Both the position numbers and the translations under genes were made by a program. A stretch of 58,341 nt of DNA from an uncultured Verrucomicrobiales bacterium (lineage in GTDB: Bacteria > Verrucomicrobiota > Verrucomicrobiia > Verrucomicrobiales > DEV007), in contig CALAHF010000087.1 in assembly GCA_937891465.1 (NCBI GenBank), forward strand, positions 1-58,341, read 5' to 3'. Shown here piece by piece: positions 42,849 through 51,018 of the stretch (positions are counted from its first letter, which is position 1; each line of letters opens with the position of its first letter). The notes below the pieces were generated by a model. The model was given only the letters and a program-made list of their open reading frames with translations. It made no database searches and was not told where the DNA came from.

Positions 42849-43382
42849 ATGAAACGCTCCGAAAAATTGCTCGCTGGTTTGTTGATTGTGGTCCTGTTCA
42901 TCGGTGCCAATTTCATTCTCGGCGTTCGGATTTCTAAAAAGAAAAACGCGCTCGATCAAGAATCGCATGCGCTTGAACTTCGTCGTGTCGAAATCGAGAC
43001 ACTTATCGAGGAGAAAGATGAGTGGATGAAGTATGAGGCGTGGTTGGCGGTCAATCAGCCCGTATTTCCGGGCAATGAATCGGCCGGACAGGAATTACTC
43101 AAGATTGTCGATTCTTCCGATGAATTCGGTCTCGAGATTCTTGGCCGCGATTTGTTGGAGCAGGAAGATTTGCCCTCTGCAACCCAAGTGGGCATGTTTG
43201 TGAAAACGAGAGGGGATCTCGAAAGTGTTCTTCGATGGCTATATTCGCTGCAGAGTCCGAAGAAATTCCGAGTCGTCCGCCAGCTCAAAATTCTCCCTGA
43301 CAAAGAAGATGAAACCAGCGTGATCTGCGAATTTTTACTGCTACGTTGGTATCAGACTGAGGAAGGAGTCGCGACGTTATGA
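42849..43382 (+). CDS. GspM/PilO-like inner-membrane assembly protein
   Basis: 177 residues: basic start, membrane helix LLAGLLIVVLFIGANFILGV, coiled coil (KKNALDQESHALELRRVEIE) and a C-terminal ferredoxin-like domain (VGMFVKTRGDLESVLRWLYS). This is the PilO/GspM layout, and it follows the GspL-like gene by 7 nt. Its stop overlaps the next start (ATGA). Partner of GspL in the inner-membrane platform. Confidence 0.7.
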   Translation: MKRSEKLLAGLLIVVLFIGANFILGVRISKKKNALDQESHALELRRVEIETLIEEKDEWMKYEAWLAVNQPVFPGNESAGQELLKIVDSSDEFGLEILGRDLLEQEDLPSATQVGMFVKTRGDLESVLRWLYSLQSPKKFRVVRQLKILPDKEDETSVICEFLLLRWYQTEEGVATL

Positions 43383-44086
43383 AAAATTCCGAATCGATTT
43401 TATTGGGGCTGATTTGTAGTTCGATCGTCATTTGTGCTCAGGAATCAAGTGAGCCGTGGGAACCGATTTCGTTTCCCGAAAGTCGCTACGAAGCTGCCTG
43501 GGAGCGAAATCCGTTCAATCTCGATACCGCACCTGAAGACGGCCCGGTCGATCAGTCGTTCGCCCGTGATTTTACGCTGGCGGGAGTTTCGGTGATTGGA
43601 GAAAAAAAACGTGTCCTTCTCGTGAATCGCAAAACCAAGGCCTACGAAACTGTTTACAGTGGTGATGAAAACGGGAACGGATTCAGCCTCGTCAGTATCG
43701 CGTTGAATCCTGATCGCACTAAGGTGACTGCCGTGATTAAAAAAGGCGGCAGAGAAGCGACCGTGAAATTTGACCCGAAGATGACCGCTGCCCGAGCAAA
43801 AGAGGTGGCAGCCAAGCGCGCAGCAGAAAATCCTGTCGCTGAAAAAGTTGATCCACGAGCAGCTGCAAAAGCTGCCGCATTACGCTCGCGCGGAGGAGCC
43901 CGCGTCCGCACGCCAGCGGACATGAATCGCGAAGAAATGACGCGAGATTTACCCAGTCTGAATCGTGCTCTTGATGGTGGAGCACCTCAATCGGAGCCAG
44001 CTCTAGAAGCCGGTGAGCGAGGTAAAAAAAGCGACACTACTCGGAATCGGCGGCTCCTAAAGTCGGTCCCGCGTGGGGCAAAATAA
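43379..44086 (+). CDS. Periplasmic protein, possible GspC/PilP counterpart
   Basis: 235 residues with a signal peptide (MKNSESILLGLICSSIVICA) and no further membrane helix. The short beta domain (FTLAGVSVIGEKKRVLLVNR, TVYSGDENGNGFSLVSIALN) resembles the homology region of GspC/PilP, which links the inner-membrane platform to the secretin. The tail is Ala/Arg-rich and disordered. It is the last gene of the operon. Assignment rests on position and this small domain. Confidence 0.55.
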   Translation: MKNSESILLGLICSSIVICAQESSEPWEPISFPESRYEAAWERNPFNLDTAPEDGPVDQSFARDFTLAGVSVIGEKKRVLLVNRKTKAYETVYSGDENGNGFSLVSIALNPDRTKVTAVIKKGGREATVKFDPKMTAARAKEVAAKRAAENPVAEKVDPRAAAKAAALRSRGGARVRTPADMNREEMTRDLPSLNRALDGGAPQSEPALEAGERGKKSDTTRNRRLLKSVPRGAK

Positions 44087-44101
44087 GTAGTAGAGTTTTT
44101 G

Positions 44102-44240
44102 CAATCCAATAGGGTGTGTTCGATGAATCAACCCTACCAAATCGCGTCCGGGTTAACTCGTTGTATTTCAATAAAAACGTCGTCGCAAATTAGTGGGGGC
44201 CTGACAGGCGGTATCGCCGGTCGTATATTTCTGATTGATC
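44102..44240 (+). repeat. Palindromic-unit dimer, copy 7, with long shared extension
   Basis: Units start at 44102 (inverted) and 44124. From 44130 to 44240 the sequence matches 54269-54376 (same order of blocks: ACCCTACCAAAT, GCGTC, GGGTT, ACTC, then an A-rich patch and TGACAGGCGGTATCGCCGG). It sits between convergent genes. Confidence 0.85.
44201..44229 (+). promoter_or_regulatory. Sigma70-type promoter in repeat copy 7
   Basis: CTGACA (44201-44206), 17-nt spacer, TATATT (44224-44229). The spacer contains the palindrome GGCG-GTAT-CGCC. It points into the 3' end of the convergent murC-murB gene, so a transcript would be antisense. Confidence 0.55.
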
Positions 44241-44254
44241 GAAAAATTTAGAAT

Positions 44255-46597
44255 TCAAACAGCCTCGTCCTGTCCAACGATTTGAACCTCGGTCTCGAGT
44301 TCAATATCGCGCTCAGCGCGGGCTTTGGCTTTGATGTTTGCAATCAATTCGAGCACTTCCTGAGCGGTAGCGGTGTTGTCGCTGTTGATGATGAAATTTC
44401 CGTGAATTGGCGAGACGATTGCTTTGCCAACGCCAGTTTCTTTCAAGCCGAGCTCGTCGACCAGCTGCCCCGCTCCGAGTGAGGTCGTTGGATTTTTGAA
44501 AATACAGCCGGCACTCGCGGCGATCGGTTGAGAGGTCTTGCGCTTGTTTTTTGACGCTTCAATTTTCTCGGCAATTTCTGCTGCGGGGGCAGGCTCGCCT
44601 TCGAAAACGGCGGAAACGGCGACGTTGTGCGCCAGCTCGGGGACGTTGCGGTAGTGAACCTGCATTGAGGTCGCGGCTTTCTCGAGAATATCACCGTCGC
44701 TGTCGATCATTCGCACGCTGACGACTTGATCAAACGTCTCGGTTCCCATGGCTCCGGCGTTCATGCGCAAACTACCGCCGACCGCTCCGGGAATGCCTTC
44801 CATCCACTCGAACCCTCCAAGTTCCGCGCCGAGGGCGGCTGCCGCGAGGGCTTTGTATTTCACGCCTGCGCCGGCACGAATGGTATTGCCATCGACATGG
44901 ATTTCGGAAAATTCGCCGCGAACGGGGCAACAAACCACTCCGGGAATTCCACCATCACGCACGAGCAAGTTCGATCCACGGCCGACGACGCGCAGGGGTA
45001 ATCCCGTTGCCGCGCAATGTTTTACGAGTCGTGCAAAACCAGGTTCAGTGGTGGGCTCGGCCCAAAATTGGGCGGGGCCACCGACCTTCATCGTGGTGTG
45101 TTTCCGCATCGGTTCGTAAAGTTTGATGACGGCATCTTCTTCGTCGATAACGCTGCGGAGCTGATCGATGGTGGCCAAATCGGTCGTCAAGCGCGTTCCG
45201 ACTTCGTGAATGTTTCCCGCGCCGAGCGTGATCACCCAATCGCCGGGCTTGAGTTGATTTCCGATTTCAAGATGAAGTGTCGCGAGATCGGGATGGGAAA
45301 ACGCTTTCTCGGTTTTACCGCGTTCTTTAACGGCGTCGACGATGGTCTGACCGGTAATTCCGGGAATCGGCTGCTCGCTGGCAGGGTAAATATCGGTGAC
45401 CCAGAGTTCATCGACTTCATCAAAAGCCGCGCCAAATTCATCGCGCAACAGCTGCGTCCGCGTGAAGCGATGCGGTTGGAAAAGGCAAATGAGGCGGCCC
45501 TGATGCTGGGTTCGGGTGGTCTGAAGGGTCGCCGCGACTTCTGTGGGGTGATGCCCGTAATCATCGACGATTGTCACAAAATCAGACTGACGTTTCAGTT
45601 CAAAGCGACGTTTGGCTCCACGAAAACTGCCGAGCGCTTCATCGATTTGATCGATTGAAATCCCGATTTCTGTTCCCAGTGCAATCGCAGCAAGGGCGTT
45701 CAGTACATTGTGATCACCAGGAATCCCTAGACGCACGCGGCCGAGTTCTTTGCCGTTTTTTACCACAGTAAATTCCGTTCCTGCGCCTTTTTGAACGAGT
45801 TTGGTCGCTGAATAGTTGAACTCTGGATTCAATCCGTAGCTGATCGCAGTCTCTCGTCCTGCAAGAATTTTCGTCGCGTTCGGGCATTCACCGCAGTAAA
45901 TCACGGATCCGCGCGTCTGATCGCAGAACTGTTTGAAAACCCCGCAAATTTCTTCCAAACCACCTTGGTAGTGGTCGATGTGCTCAGCTTCGACATTGAG
46001 CAAAATAGCGTGTTCTGAGTGAAAATTCACCAAGGTTCCATCGCTTTCGTCGCCCTCAGCGATGAAATATTCGCCTTCCGGCTCGAAGTTTGCATTTGTC
46101 CCCAGGATCGGGATTTCTGCGCCGACATAATGCGAAGGCGAGCGCCCACCCGTTCGTAAAACGTGGGCAGCCAACGCTGAAGTCGTTGTCTTTCCGTGGG
46201 TTCCGGCAACGACGACGCCCTTCCGGCCGGTCATAATAGCCGCAAGTGCTTCAGCACGCCGCAACAGAGGGATTCCAGCTGTGATGGCTGCATCGAGCGC
46301 TACATTCTTGCCCTTCTTAACCGCTGAGGTGTAAACGACGACGTCCGCTCCGTTGACTTCATCTGGGTGATTGGGCGAGGAAAATTTAAGCCCGACGCCT
46401 TCGAGGCGCTCCGTTTCGGTCGTCGTCACGCGATCTGATCCTGAAACCGTATGTCCCATGCCGATAAACAGCGATGCGAGACCGCTCATGCCTGAGCCGG
46501 CAACGCCGATGAGATGAATGCGAACCGGATTTTCGGAATCCGAAAATTGGTTAGCCCATTCTGAAAAATCGTTCGCGGCAGGTGTGGAATCGCTCAT
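44255..46597 (-). CDS. murC-murB: MurC-MurB fusion: UDP-N-acetylmuramate-alanine ligase and UDP-N-acetylenolpyruvoylglucosamine reductase
   Basis: Start ATG 46597 gives MSDSTPAANDF and 780 residues; a longer frame start at 46678 lacks similarity. Residues about 25-475 are MurC: GVAGSGMSGLASLFIGMGHT, ATP loop AGTHGKTTTSALAAHVLRT near 130, and YGHHPTEVAATLQTTR. Residues about 485-780 are MurB: HTTMKVGGPAQFW, VGRGSNLLVRDGGIPGV, and the catalytic-serine block ASAGCIFKNP. Two successive cytoplasmic steps (MurB then MurC) are thus on one chain in reverse reaction order. Fusion at this point is known from some Verrucomicrobia. No frameshift is seen in the linker. Confidence 0.93.
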   Translation of the reverse strand: MSDSTPAANDFSEWANQFSDSENPVRIHLIGVAGSGMSGLASLFIGMGHTVSGSDRVTTTETERLEGVGLKFSSPNHPDEVNGADVVVYTSAVKKGKNVALDAAITAGIPLLRRAEALAAIMTGRKGVVVAGTHGKTTTSALAAHVLRTGGRSPSHYVGAEIPILGTNANFEPEGEYFIAEGDESDGTLVNFHSEHAILLNVEAEHIDHYQGGLEEICGVFKQFCDQTRGSVIYCGECPNATKILAGRETAISYGLNPEFNYSATKLVQKGAGTEFTVVKNGKELGRVRLGIPGDHNVLNALAAIALGTEIGISIDQIDEALGSFRGAKRRFELKRQSDFVTIVDDYGHHPTEVAATLQTTRTQHQGRLICLFQPHRFTRTQLLRDEFGAAFDEVDELWVTDIYPASEQPIPGITGQTIVDAVKERGKTEKAFSHPDLATLHLEIGNQLKPGDWVITLGAGNIHEVGTRLTTDLATIDQLRSVIDEEDAVIKLYEPMRKHTTMKVGGPAQFWAEPTTEPGFARLVKHCAATGLPLRVVGRGSNLLVRDGGIPGVVCCPVRGEFSEIHVDGNTIRAGAGVKYKALAAAALGAELGGFEWMEGIPGAVGGSLRMNAGAMGTETFDQVVSVRMIDSDGDILEKAATSMQVHYRNVPELAHNVAVSAVFEGEPAPAAEIAEKIEASKNKRKTSQPIAASAGCIFKNPTTSLGAGQLVDELGLKETGVGKAIVSPIHGNFIINSDNTATAQEVLELIANIKAKARAERDIELETEVQIVGQDEAV

Positions 46598-46716
46598 AAA
46601 AGGTAGAGCGTGGAATAGATGCCGTTTTGCGAGCGGTTCAAGCCTGAACTCTGTGCTCAGATATTGGAGAAACCTCACGCCGAGGCTCGTTCCTGGTTCA
46701 GCTCGCCATCATTCCA

Positions 46717-46759
46717 CGATTCAACAGTATCTGATCGCCGAACCGACCCAGTTCGATCA
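46717..46759 (+). repeat. Palindromic-unit dimer, copy 9 (degenerate)
   Basis: Units at 46717 (inverted, variant core ATACTGTTG) and 46739 (CGAACCGACCCAGTTCGATC), again 22 nt apart. It lies between the small membrane protein stop and the murC-murB start. The first unit resembles the first unit of copy 2a. Confidence 0.7.
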
Positions 46760-46775
46760 AAAACGTCTTCGATCA

Positions 46776-47057
46776 TCACGGGCGGCTTATCATTTCGTCG
46801 AGCCAATCGATGTATGTTTTGTAAGTCTTCGAATGTTCATAAAGATATTCGATTGGAATGGCCGGAAAATAAATAGTGTCCGAAATCACTTCAGGTGCTT
46901 CATCCACGATTGTTTCGTTGTTATCGAAATACAATAAAATGGCGGGGTAGATGAAAACGTAGAGAATAAGAATAAACGCAGCTCCGGTTACATATTGGAT
47001 CGGTCGTTTCCAACGACTCCATTTTTCTTCAAACGCTGAGATCTCGACTTCATTCAT
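46776..47057 (-). CDS. Small membrane protein of unknown function
   Basis: 93 residues: an acidic/basic N-terminus ([19 protein letters not shown]), one membrane helix at about 24-46 ([19 protein letters not shown]) and a short exported tail. The ATG overlaps the stop of the PQQ-propeller gene (ATGA), so both are translated from one mRNA. No known family was recognised. Confidence 0.75.
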   Translation of the reverse strand: MNEVEISAFEEKWSRWKRPIQYVTGAAFILILYVFIYPAILLYFDNNETIVDEAPEVISDTIYFPAIPIEYLYEHSKTYKTYIDWLDEMISRP

Positions 47058-48397
47058 GGCTGTTTCTTCTCTCCGATCGCAAACAAATGCTCTGCCCCGC
47101 GAACGTAAATGACGCCTTCGGAAATCGCGGGTGTTGCCATGAGTGGTTCGCCGATCGGATTGGTGGCGAGGAGTTTGAATTCGGTGGTGGCTTCGATCAC
47201 GTGAATGTTTCCGGATTCGCCGGTGAGATAGATTTTCCCATCGGCGGCGATGGGGGACGCGCTGAACCCGTTGCCGCCGTGAGGAATCCGCAGGTAAAAA
47301 TGTTCGAGACCGGTCGCAAGGTCGAAACAGGCAAACGGGCCGTCATTGTTTAGGGAGAATAGCGAGCCGCCGACCGCGATGGGAGTCGGCATGTAGGGGC
47401 CGCGCCGATTGATGGACCACGCGATGTCGTCAGGGCCAAGGTCGCCGTTTGCACCGGGTTTGATCACGAAAATGGGGCGCTCGGGAGCACGCCCGCTCGC
47501 CACGACGATCAAATCATCCGCGACAAAGGGAGTCGGGGCGGTGATTTTTGAACTGCCGCCGAGACGCCACAGTTCTTTGCCCGTCGCCGGGTCATAGCCA
47601 CGAATAAAGTTCGATCCGTTGGTGATCAGTTCGGTGCGGTTTTTGCCTTCGTAAACCGTCGGGGTTCCCCAGGAAGGCAATTCGTCGCGTGGCGTGCGCC
47701 AGATTTCTTTTCCGGTGGCGACATCAAACGCAACGATGAATGAGTCTTTTTGGGTGTCGCATTGCACGATGACTTTTCCGTCCCACATGATCGGCGAACT
47801 TGCGGTGCCCCATTCGTAGCTCGGCAAATCGTAGGCTCCGACATCGAGCCGACCGAGTTCTTGTTTCCATAAAAACTTCCCCTCGACCGTGTAGACAAAC
47901 AGTCCGTTCGATCCAAAAAACGCCGCCACATGTTTGCCGTCAGTTGCCGGAGTCGAGTTAGCGTAAGTCGCTTTGACGTGACGTTTATCGATCGGTTTTT
48001 CTGAAGCTGCCGTTTGGGTCCAGAGCACTTTCCCCGTCGATTTTTCGAGACACAGAATCTGAAAATCGTGAACTTCCTTGCGATCCTCCGCCGCGTCACC
48101 TGCGCCATAGAGCCCCGGTTTGAAGGTGGAATCACCGGCTGTGTTCACTGCCGTCGTCAGGAAAATCCGATCACCCCAAATGATCGGGCTGGAATGCGCG
48201 AGCCCCGGGATCTTGACTTTGTAGAGGACGTTTTCGCCCGTTTCAGCATTCCACTTCAGCGAAAGGTGTTGCCCATCAGGAGCCAGTCCGGTTGCCGAAG
48301 GGCCGCGAAAGGATGGCCAATCGTGTTCGCCGGAAAAAGCGACCGCCGCCAAACCCATCATCAGAAAAAATCCCCAGATCACTTTTGCTTTTCCCAT
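47054..48397 (-). CDS. Secreted PQQ-like beta-propeller protein (BamB-like fold)
   Basis: Start ATG 48397 gives a signal peptide ([21 protein letters not shown]) and 447 residues; the frame is open 42 nt further. The mature part begins [17 protein letters not shown] and contains eight-bladed propeller repeats with the tryptophan-docking pattern ([39 protein letters not shown]). This form is frequent in Planctomycetes and Verrucomicrobia and usually binds no cofactor. It probably acts in the periplasm as a scaffold; function is not proven. Confidence 0.87.
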   Translation of the reverse strand: MGKAKVIWGFFLMMGLAAVAFSGEHDWPSFRGPSATGLAPDGQHLSLKWNAETGENVLYKVKIPGLAHSSPIIWGDRIFLTTAVNTAGDSTFKPGLYGAGDAAEDRKEVHDFQILCLEKSTGKVLWTQTAASEKPIDKRHVKATYANSTPATDGKHVAAFFGSNGLFVYTVEGKFLWKQELGRLDVGAYDLPSYEWGTASSPIMWDGKVIVQCDTQKDSFIVAFDVATGKEIWRTPRDELPSWGTPTVYEGKNRTELITNGSNFIRGYDPATGKELWRLGGSSKITAPTPFVADDLIVVASGRAPERPIFVIKPGANGDLGPDDIAWSINRRGPYMPTPIAVGGSLFSLNNDGPFACFDLATGLEHFYLRIPHGGNGFSASPIAADGKIYLTGESGNIHVIEATTEFKLLATNPIGEPLMATPAISEGVIYVRGAEHLFAIGEKKQP

Positions 48398-48457
48398 AGC
48401 GCAAAAAACTAACATGCTGGCTTGCCGTAACCAATCCAATTTCCGATCATCTTACTT

Positions 48458-49081
48458 ATGAAAATGATTCCGCTTGTTGCCTGCACTGCCGTTCTGCTGA
48501 CGATTTCCGCCCGAGGTCAGGAAGCGGGAGACGGCGAACGGTTCCAGTTCAATACGCCGGCGGAATGGCGCGGGGAGGTCATCAAGCTTCCTCCCGGTTT
48601 CGCGAAGGATCTGAAATGGCACGGCACGGAAAGTATTCGATTTGCCCCCGGCATGTTCGATGCCGACTCCGAATCGTTCTTTTCCTACGTCCTCGTTTTT
48701 CTTCTCAGCAAAGATGACGATTTAACCGACAAGGCCGTTAAGGTACAGGTTCTGACCTATTACCAAGGTCTTGCATCAGCGGTGATGGGCGCGGGGAAAG
48801 ACGTGACGGATGCCTTTAAACTAACGCTTCAGAAATCAAAAGCCGGTGAGCCAACCTCTCCACCCGCCGATGCGGAAAAGAAGAAGATTACAGGATGGAC
48901 CGGCACATTGGAATGGGTTGAGCCATTCAAGACCAAAAAAGGCCAGACCCTGAATTTAGAAATTCACCTGTGGAAAAACGGCGAGCGCCCCGTGTTGTAT
49001 TTTGCAGTTTCGCCGCAAAAAACCGATCACGCGATCTGGGACGAAATGCGGAAGTATCGGGCGCTGTTTCAGCTGAAATGA
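48458..49081 (+). CDS. Secreted hypothetical protein
   Basis: 207 residues with a signal peptide (MKMIPLVACTAVLLTISARG). The mature part reads like a small alpha/beta domain (FQFNTPAEWRGEVIKLPPGF, SYVLVFLLSKDDDLTD, LNLEIHLWKNGERPVLYFAV). No family was recognised. It is divergent from the propeller gene with 60 nt between the starts. Confidence 0.7.
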   Translation: MKMIPLVACTAVLLTISARGQEAGDGERFQFNTPAEWRGEVIKLPPGFAKDLKWHGTESIRFAPGMFDADSESFFSYVLVFLLSKDDDLTDKAVKVQVLTYYQGLASAVMGAGKDVTDAFKLTLQKSKAGEPTSPPADAEKKKITGWTGTLEWVEPFKTKKGQTLNLEIHLWKNGERPVLYFAVSPQKTDHAIWDEMRKYRALFQLK

Positions 49082-49172
49082 GTTCTCGTTTTTCGAAGGG
49101 AATAGGGGCCCAATGAAGCCATTTTTCATCCATGCTTGAAGCCGCATCGATTCAACGCATAGTGCCGAAATC

Positions 49173-50588
49173 ATGCCCGATTCCCCAGTCATCTCCACCC
49201 GAGATAAAGCCCTCCAAACTAATCTCGACCAGCGTCGCTACGGGACATTCGCAGAGATCGGCGCCGGGCAGGAAGTCGCCCGCTGGTTTTTCCGCGTCGG
49301 TGGTGCGGCTGGCACCATCGCAAAAAGCATTTCCGCCTACGACATGCAGGTCAGTGATGCCATCTACGGCAAAACTCCGCGCTACGTCTGCCGTGAGCGA
49401 CTCGAGGACATGCTCGACTACGAGCAGAATCTGAACATCGAACGCCTCACCACTGGCCGCGGCGATACCACCGCCTTTTTCGCGTTCGCCAATACCGTCT
49501 CTGCGCGGAATTACAAAGGCACCAACGAATGCCACGGCTGGATGGGTGTTAAATTCCAAGCGCATCCGGGAGATGAGTCTTCACAGATCATCATTCACGT
49601 GCGCATGTGGGACAAGACCAACGAGCTGCAACAGGAGGCGCTCGGAATTGTGGGCGTTAATCTCGTCTACGGATCTTGCTTCCTCCACCATGATACGGAC
49701 AGGCTCGTAGAGTCGCTCGTCGACGGCCTGACGACGAAGCGTATCGAGATCGACATGATCGAGTTCAACGGCATCGAATTTCGCAATGTCGATAACCGCC
49801 TTAAAAGTCTTCAACTCGTCGAACTGGGGCTTACGGACGCTGCCATGTTCAGCCCGCAGGGCGAGATGCTCCAGCCGTCCGCCGCCCTGCGCAAACGGCC
49901 GATCCTCGTCGAGCGCGGCACCTTCAACCCGGTCACGGACACCAACATCGACATCCTTGAGTGCGCCGCGAAACAGTTCTGCTCCGAGGAGTCTGTTGAT
50001 GGTGAAAAAGTCATCGAGATCATGGAGATCACGATGCACGATCTCACGCGTGACGGAAAACTCGATCACCGGGACTTCCTGGCACGCGCCGACCTCATCG
50101 CCGCAGCAGGCAAGACCGTCCTGATCTCGAACTATTTTGAATACTTCCGCCTGGCCGCCTACTTCAACCGCTATACCGACCAAAAAATCGGGCTCACTCT
50201 CGGTGCCGGCAGCCTACTCGAACTCTTCGATGAGAAATATTACACCGAGCTTGACGGCGGAATCCTCGAAGCCTTCGGGCGGCTCTTCAAGAACGACCTC
50301 ACCTGCTATGTTTACCCGGCGAAAGATGAGGAATCCGGCAAGCTAACCACCACCAGGAACATCCGCGTCGCCTCCGAACTGAAAAACCTCTACAAGTACC
50401 TTTTGGAACGCGGTGGCATTGTCCCGATCGTTGACTACGACGAACGCTGCCTCGATATCCACTCCGGCAGGGTCCTCGAACTCATCAAGAAAGAAGATGC
50501 ATCCTGGGAGACGATGGTTCCCAAAGCGGTCGTCAAGGTCATCAAAGACCGCTGTTATTTCGGTTTTTGCGAGCTTGAGGAAGCGTAG
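49173..50588 (+). CDS. Conserved hypothetical protein, about 470 residues
   Basis: 471 residues without signal peptide or membrane helix, so cytoplasmic. Conserved-looking blocks: FAEIGAGQEVARWFFRVGGA, TIAKSISAYDMQVSDAIYG, YVCRERLEDMLDYEQNLN. Related proteins in other bacteria have been labelled nicotinate-nucleotide adenylyltransferase, but the HxGH nucleotidyl-transfer motif of that family is not found here, so I do not adopt the label. Codon choice is markedly richer in C-ending codons (CTC, GCC, ATC) than the neighbours, which suggests either high expression or transfer. Confidence 0.75.
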   Translation: MPDSPVISTRDKALQTNLDQRRYGTFAEIGAGQEVARWFFRVGGAAGTIAKSISAYDMQVSDAIYGKTPRYVCRERLEDMLDYEQNLNIERLTTGRGDTTAFFAFANTVSARNYKGTNECHGWMGVKFQAHPGDESSQIIIHVRMWDKTNELQQEALGIVGVNLVYGSCFLHHDTDRLVESLVDGLTTKRIEIDMIEFNGIEFRNVDNRLKSLQLVELGLTDAAMFSPQGEMLQPSAALRKRPILVERGTFNPVTDTNIDILECAAKQFCSEESVDGEKVIEIMEITMHDLTRDGKLDHRDFLARADLIAAAGKTVLISNYFEYFRLAAYFNRYTDQKIGLTLGAGSLLELFDEKYYTELDGGILEAFGRLFKNDLTCYVYPAKDEESGKLTTTRNIRVASELKNLYKYLLERGGIVPIVDYDERCLDIHSGRVLELIKKEDASWETMVPKAVVKVIKDRCYFGFCELEEA

Positions 50589-50627
50589 CAGAATCGGGAA
50601 CGTAAAATCCCGGTTGGGGCTGAACCC

Positions 50628-50970
50628 CTATAGCTCGGGCCTCTCCGGAGACTCACCATCCCCCGTCGTCGGATACTGAGCATCTGCATCTTCCAGTGCC
50701 GCATTCATGGCCTGCATCATCTCAGCAAGCTTTTCCGGCTGGGTCGATGCGAGGTTGTGAGACTCGTCGCGATCTTGGCTGAGGTTAAAGAGTTCGACTT
50801 TGTCATCGCTGGGACCGGATGTTTTGTCGTAGTGATGGATGAATTTCCGATCGCCTTTGCAGCCCGGTTTTTCCGCGATCTGAGTGATACACGGGACACC
50901 GCATTCGGATTCGGCAACGGGCTTTCCAAGAAGGGGCGCTGTCATCAGGCTGATGGGGATTGATCTGCTA
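50628..50970 (-). pseudogene. Remnant of a sulfatase gene (C-terminal end only)
   Basis: The minus-strand frame ending at TAG 50630-50628 reads like the last 70 residues of a sulfatase: GDRKFIHHYDKTSGPSDDK, VELFNLSQDRDESHNLAS and a final DAQYPTTGDG. Just upstream comes SLMTAPLLGKPVAES, typical of the region 60 to 100 residues before the end, but the stretch between is shortened. The catalytic N-terminal two thirds (with CxPSR) are absent; the DUF1592 gene begins where they should be. A deletion that removed the 5' part is the simplest reading. Confidence 0.65.
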
Positions 50971-51018
50971 CTCCTATCACGGCATCGCTTTTCGGACCGA
51001 CAATGCCACCGTTTCTTC

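Noticed and set aside
50589-50640. Terminator after the 471-residue conserved gene
   Set aside because: GGGGCTGAACCCC can form a short hairpin but no T-run follows.
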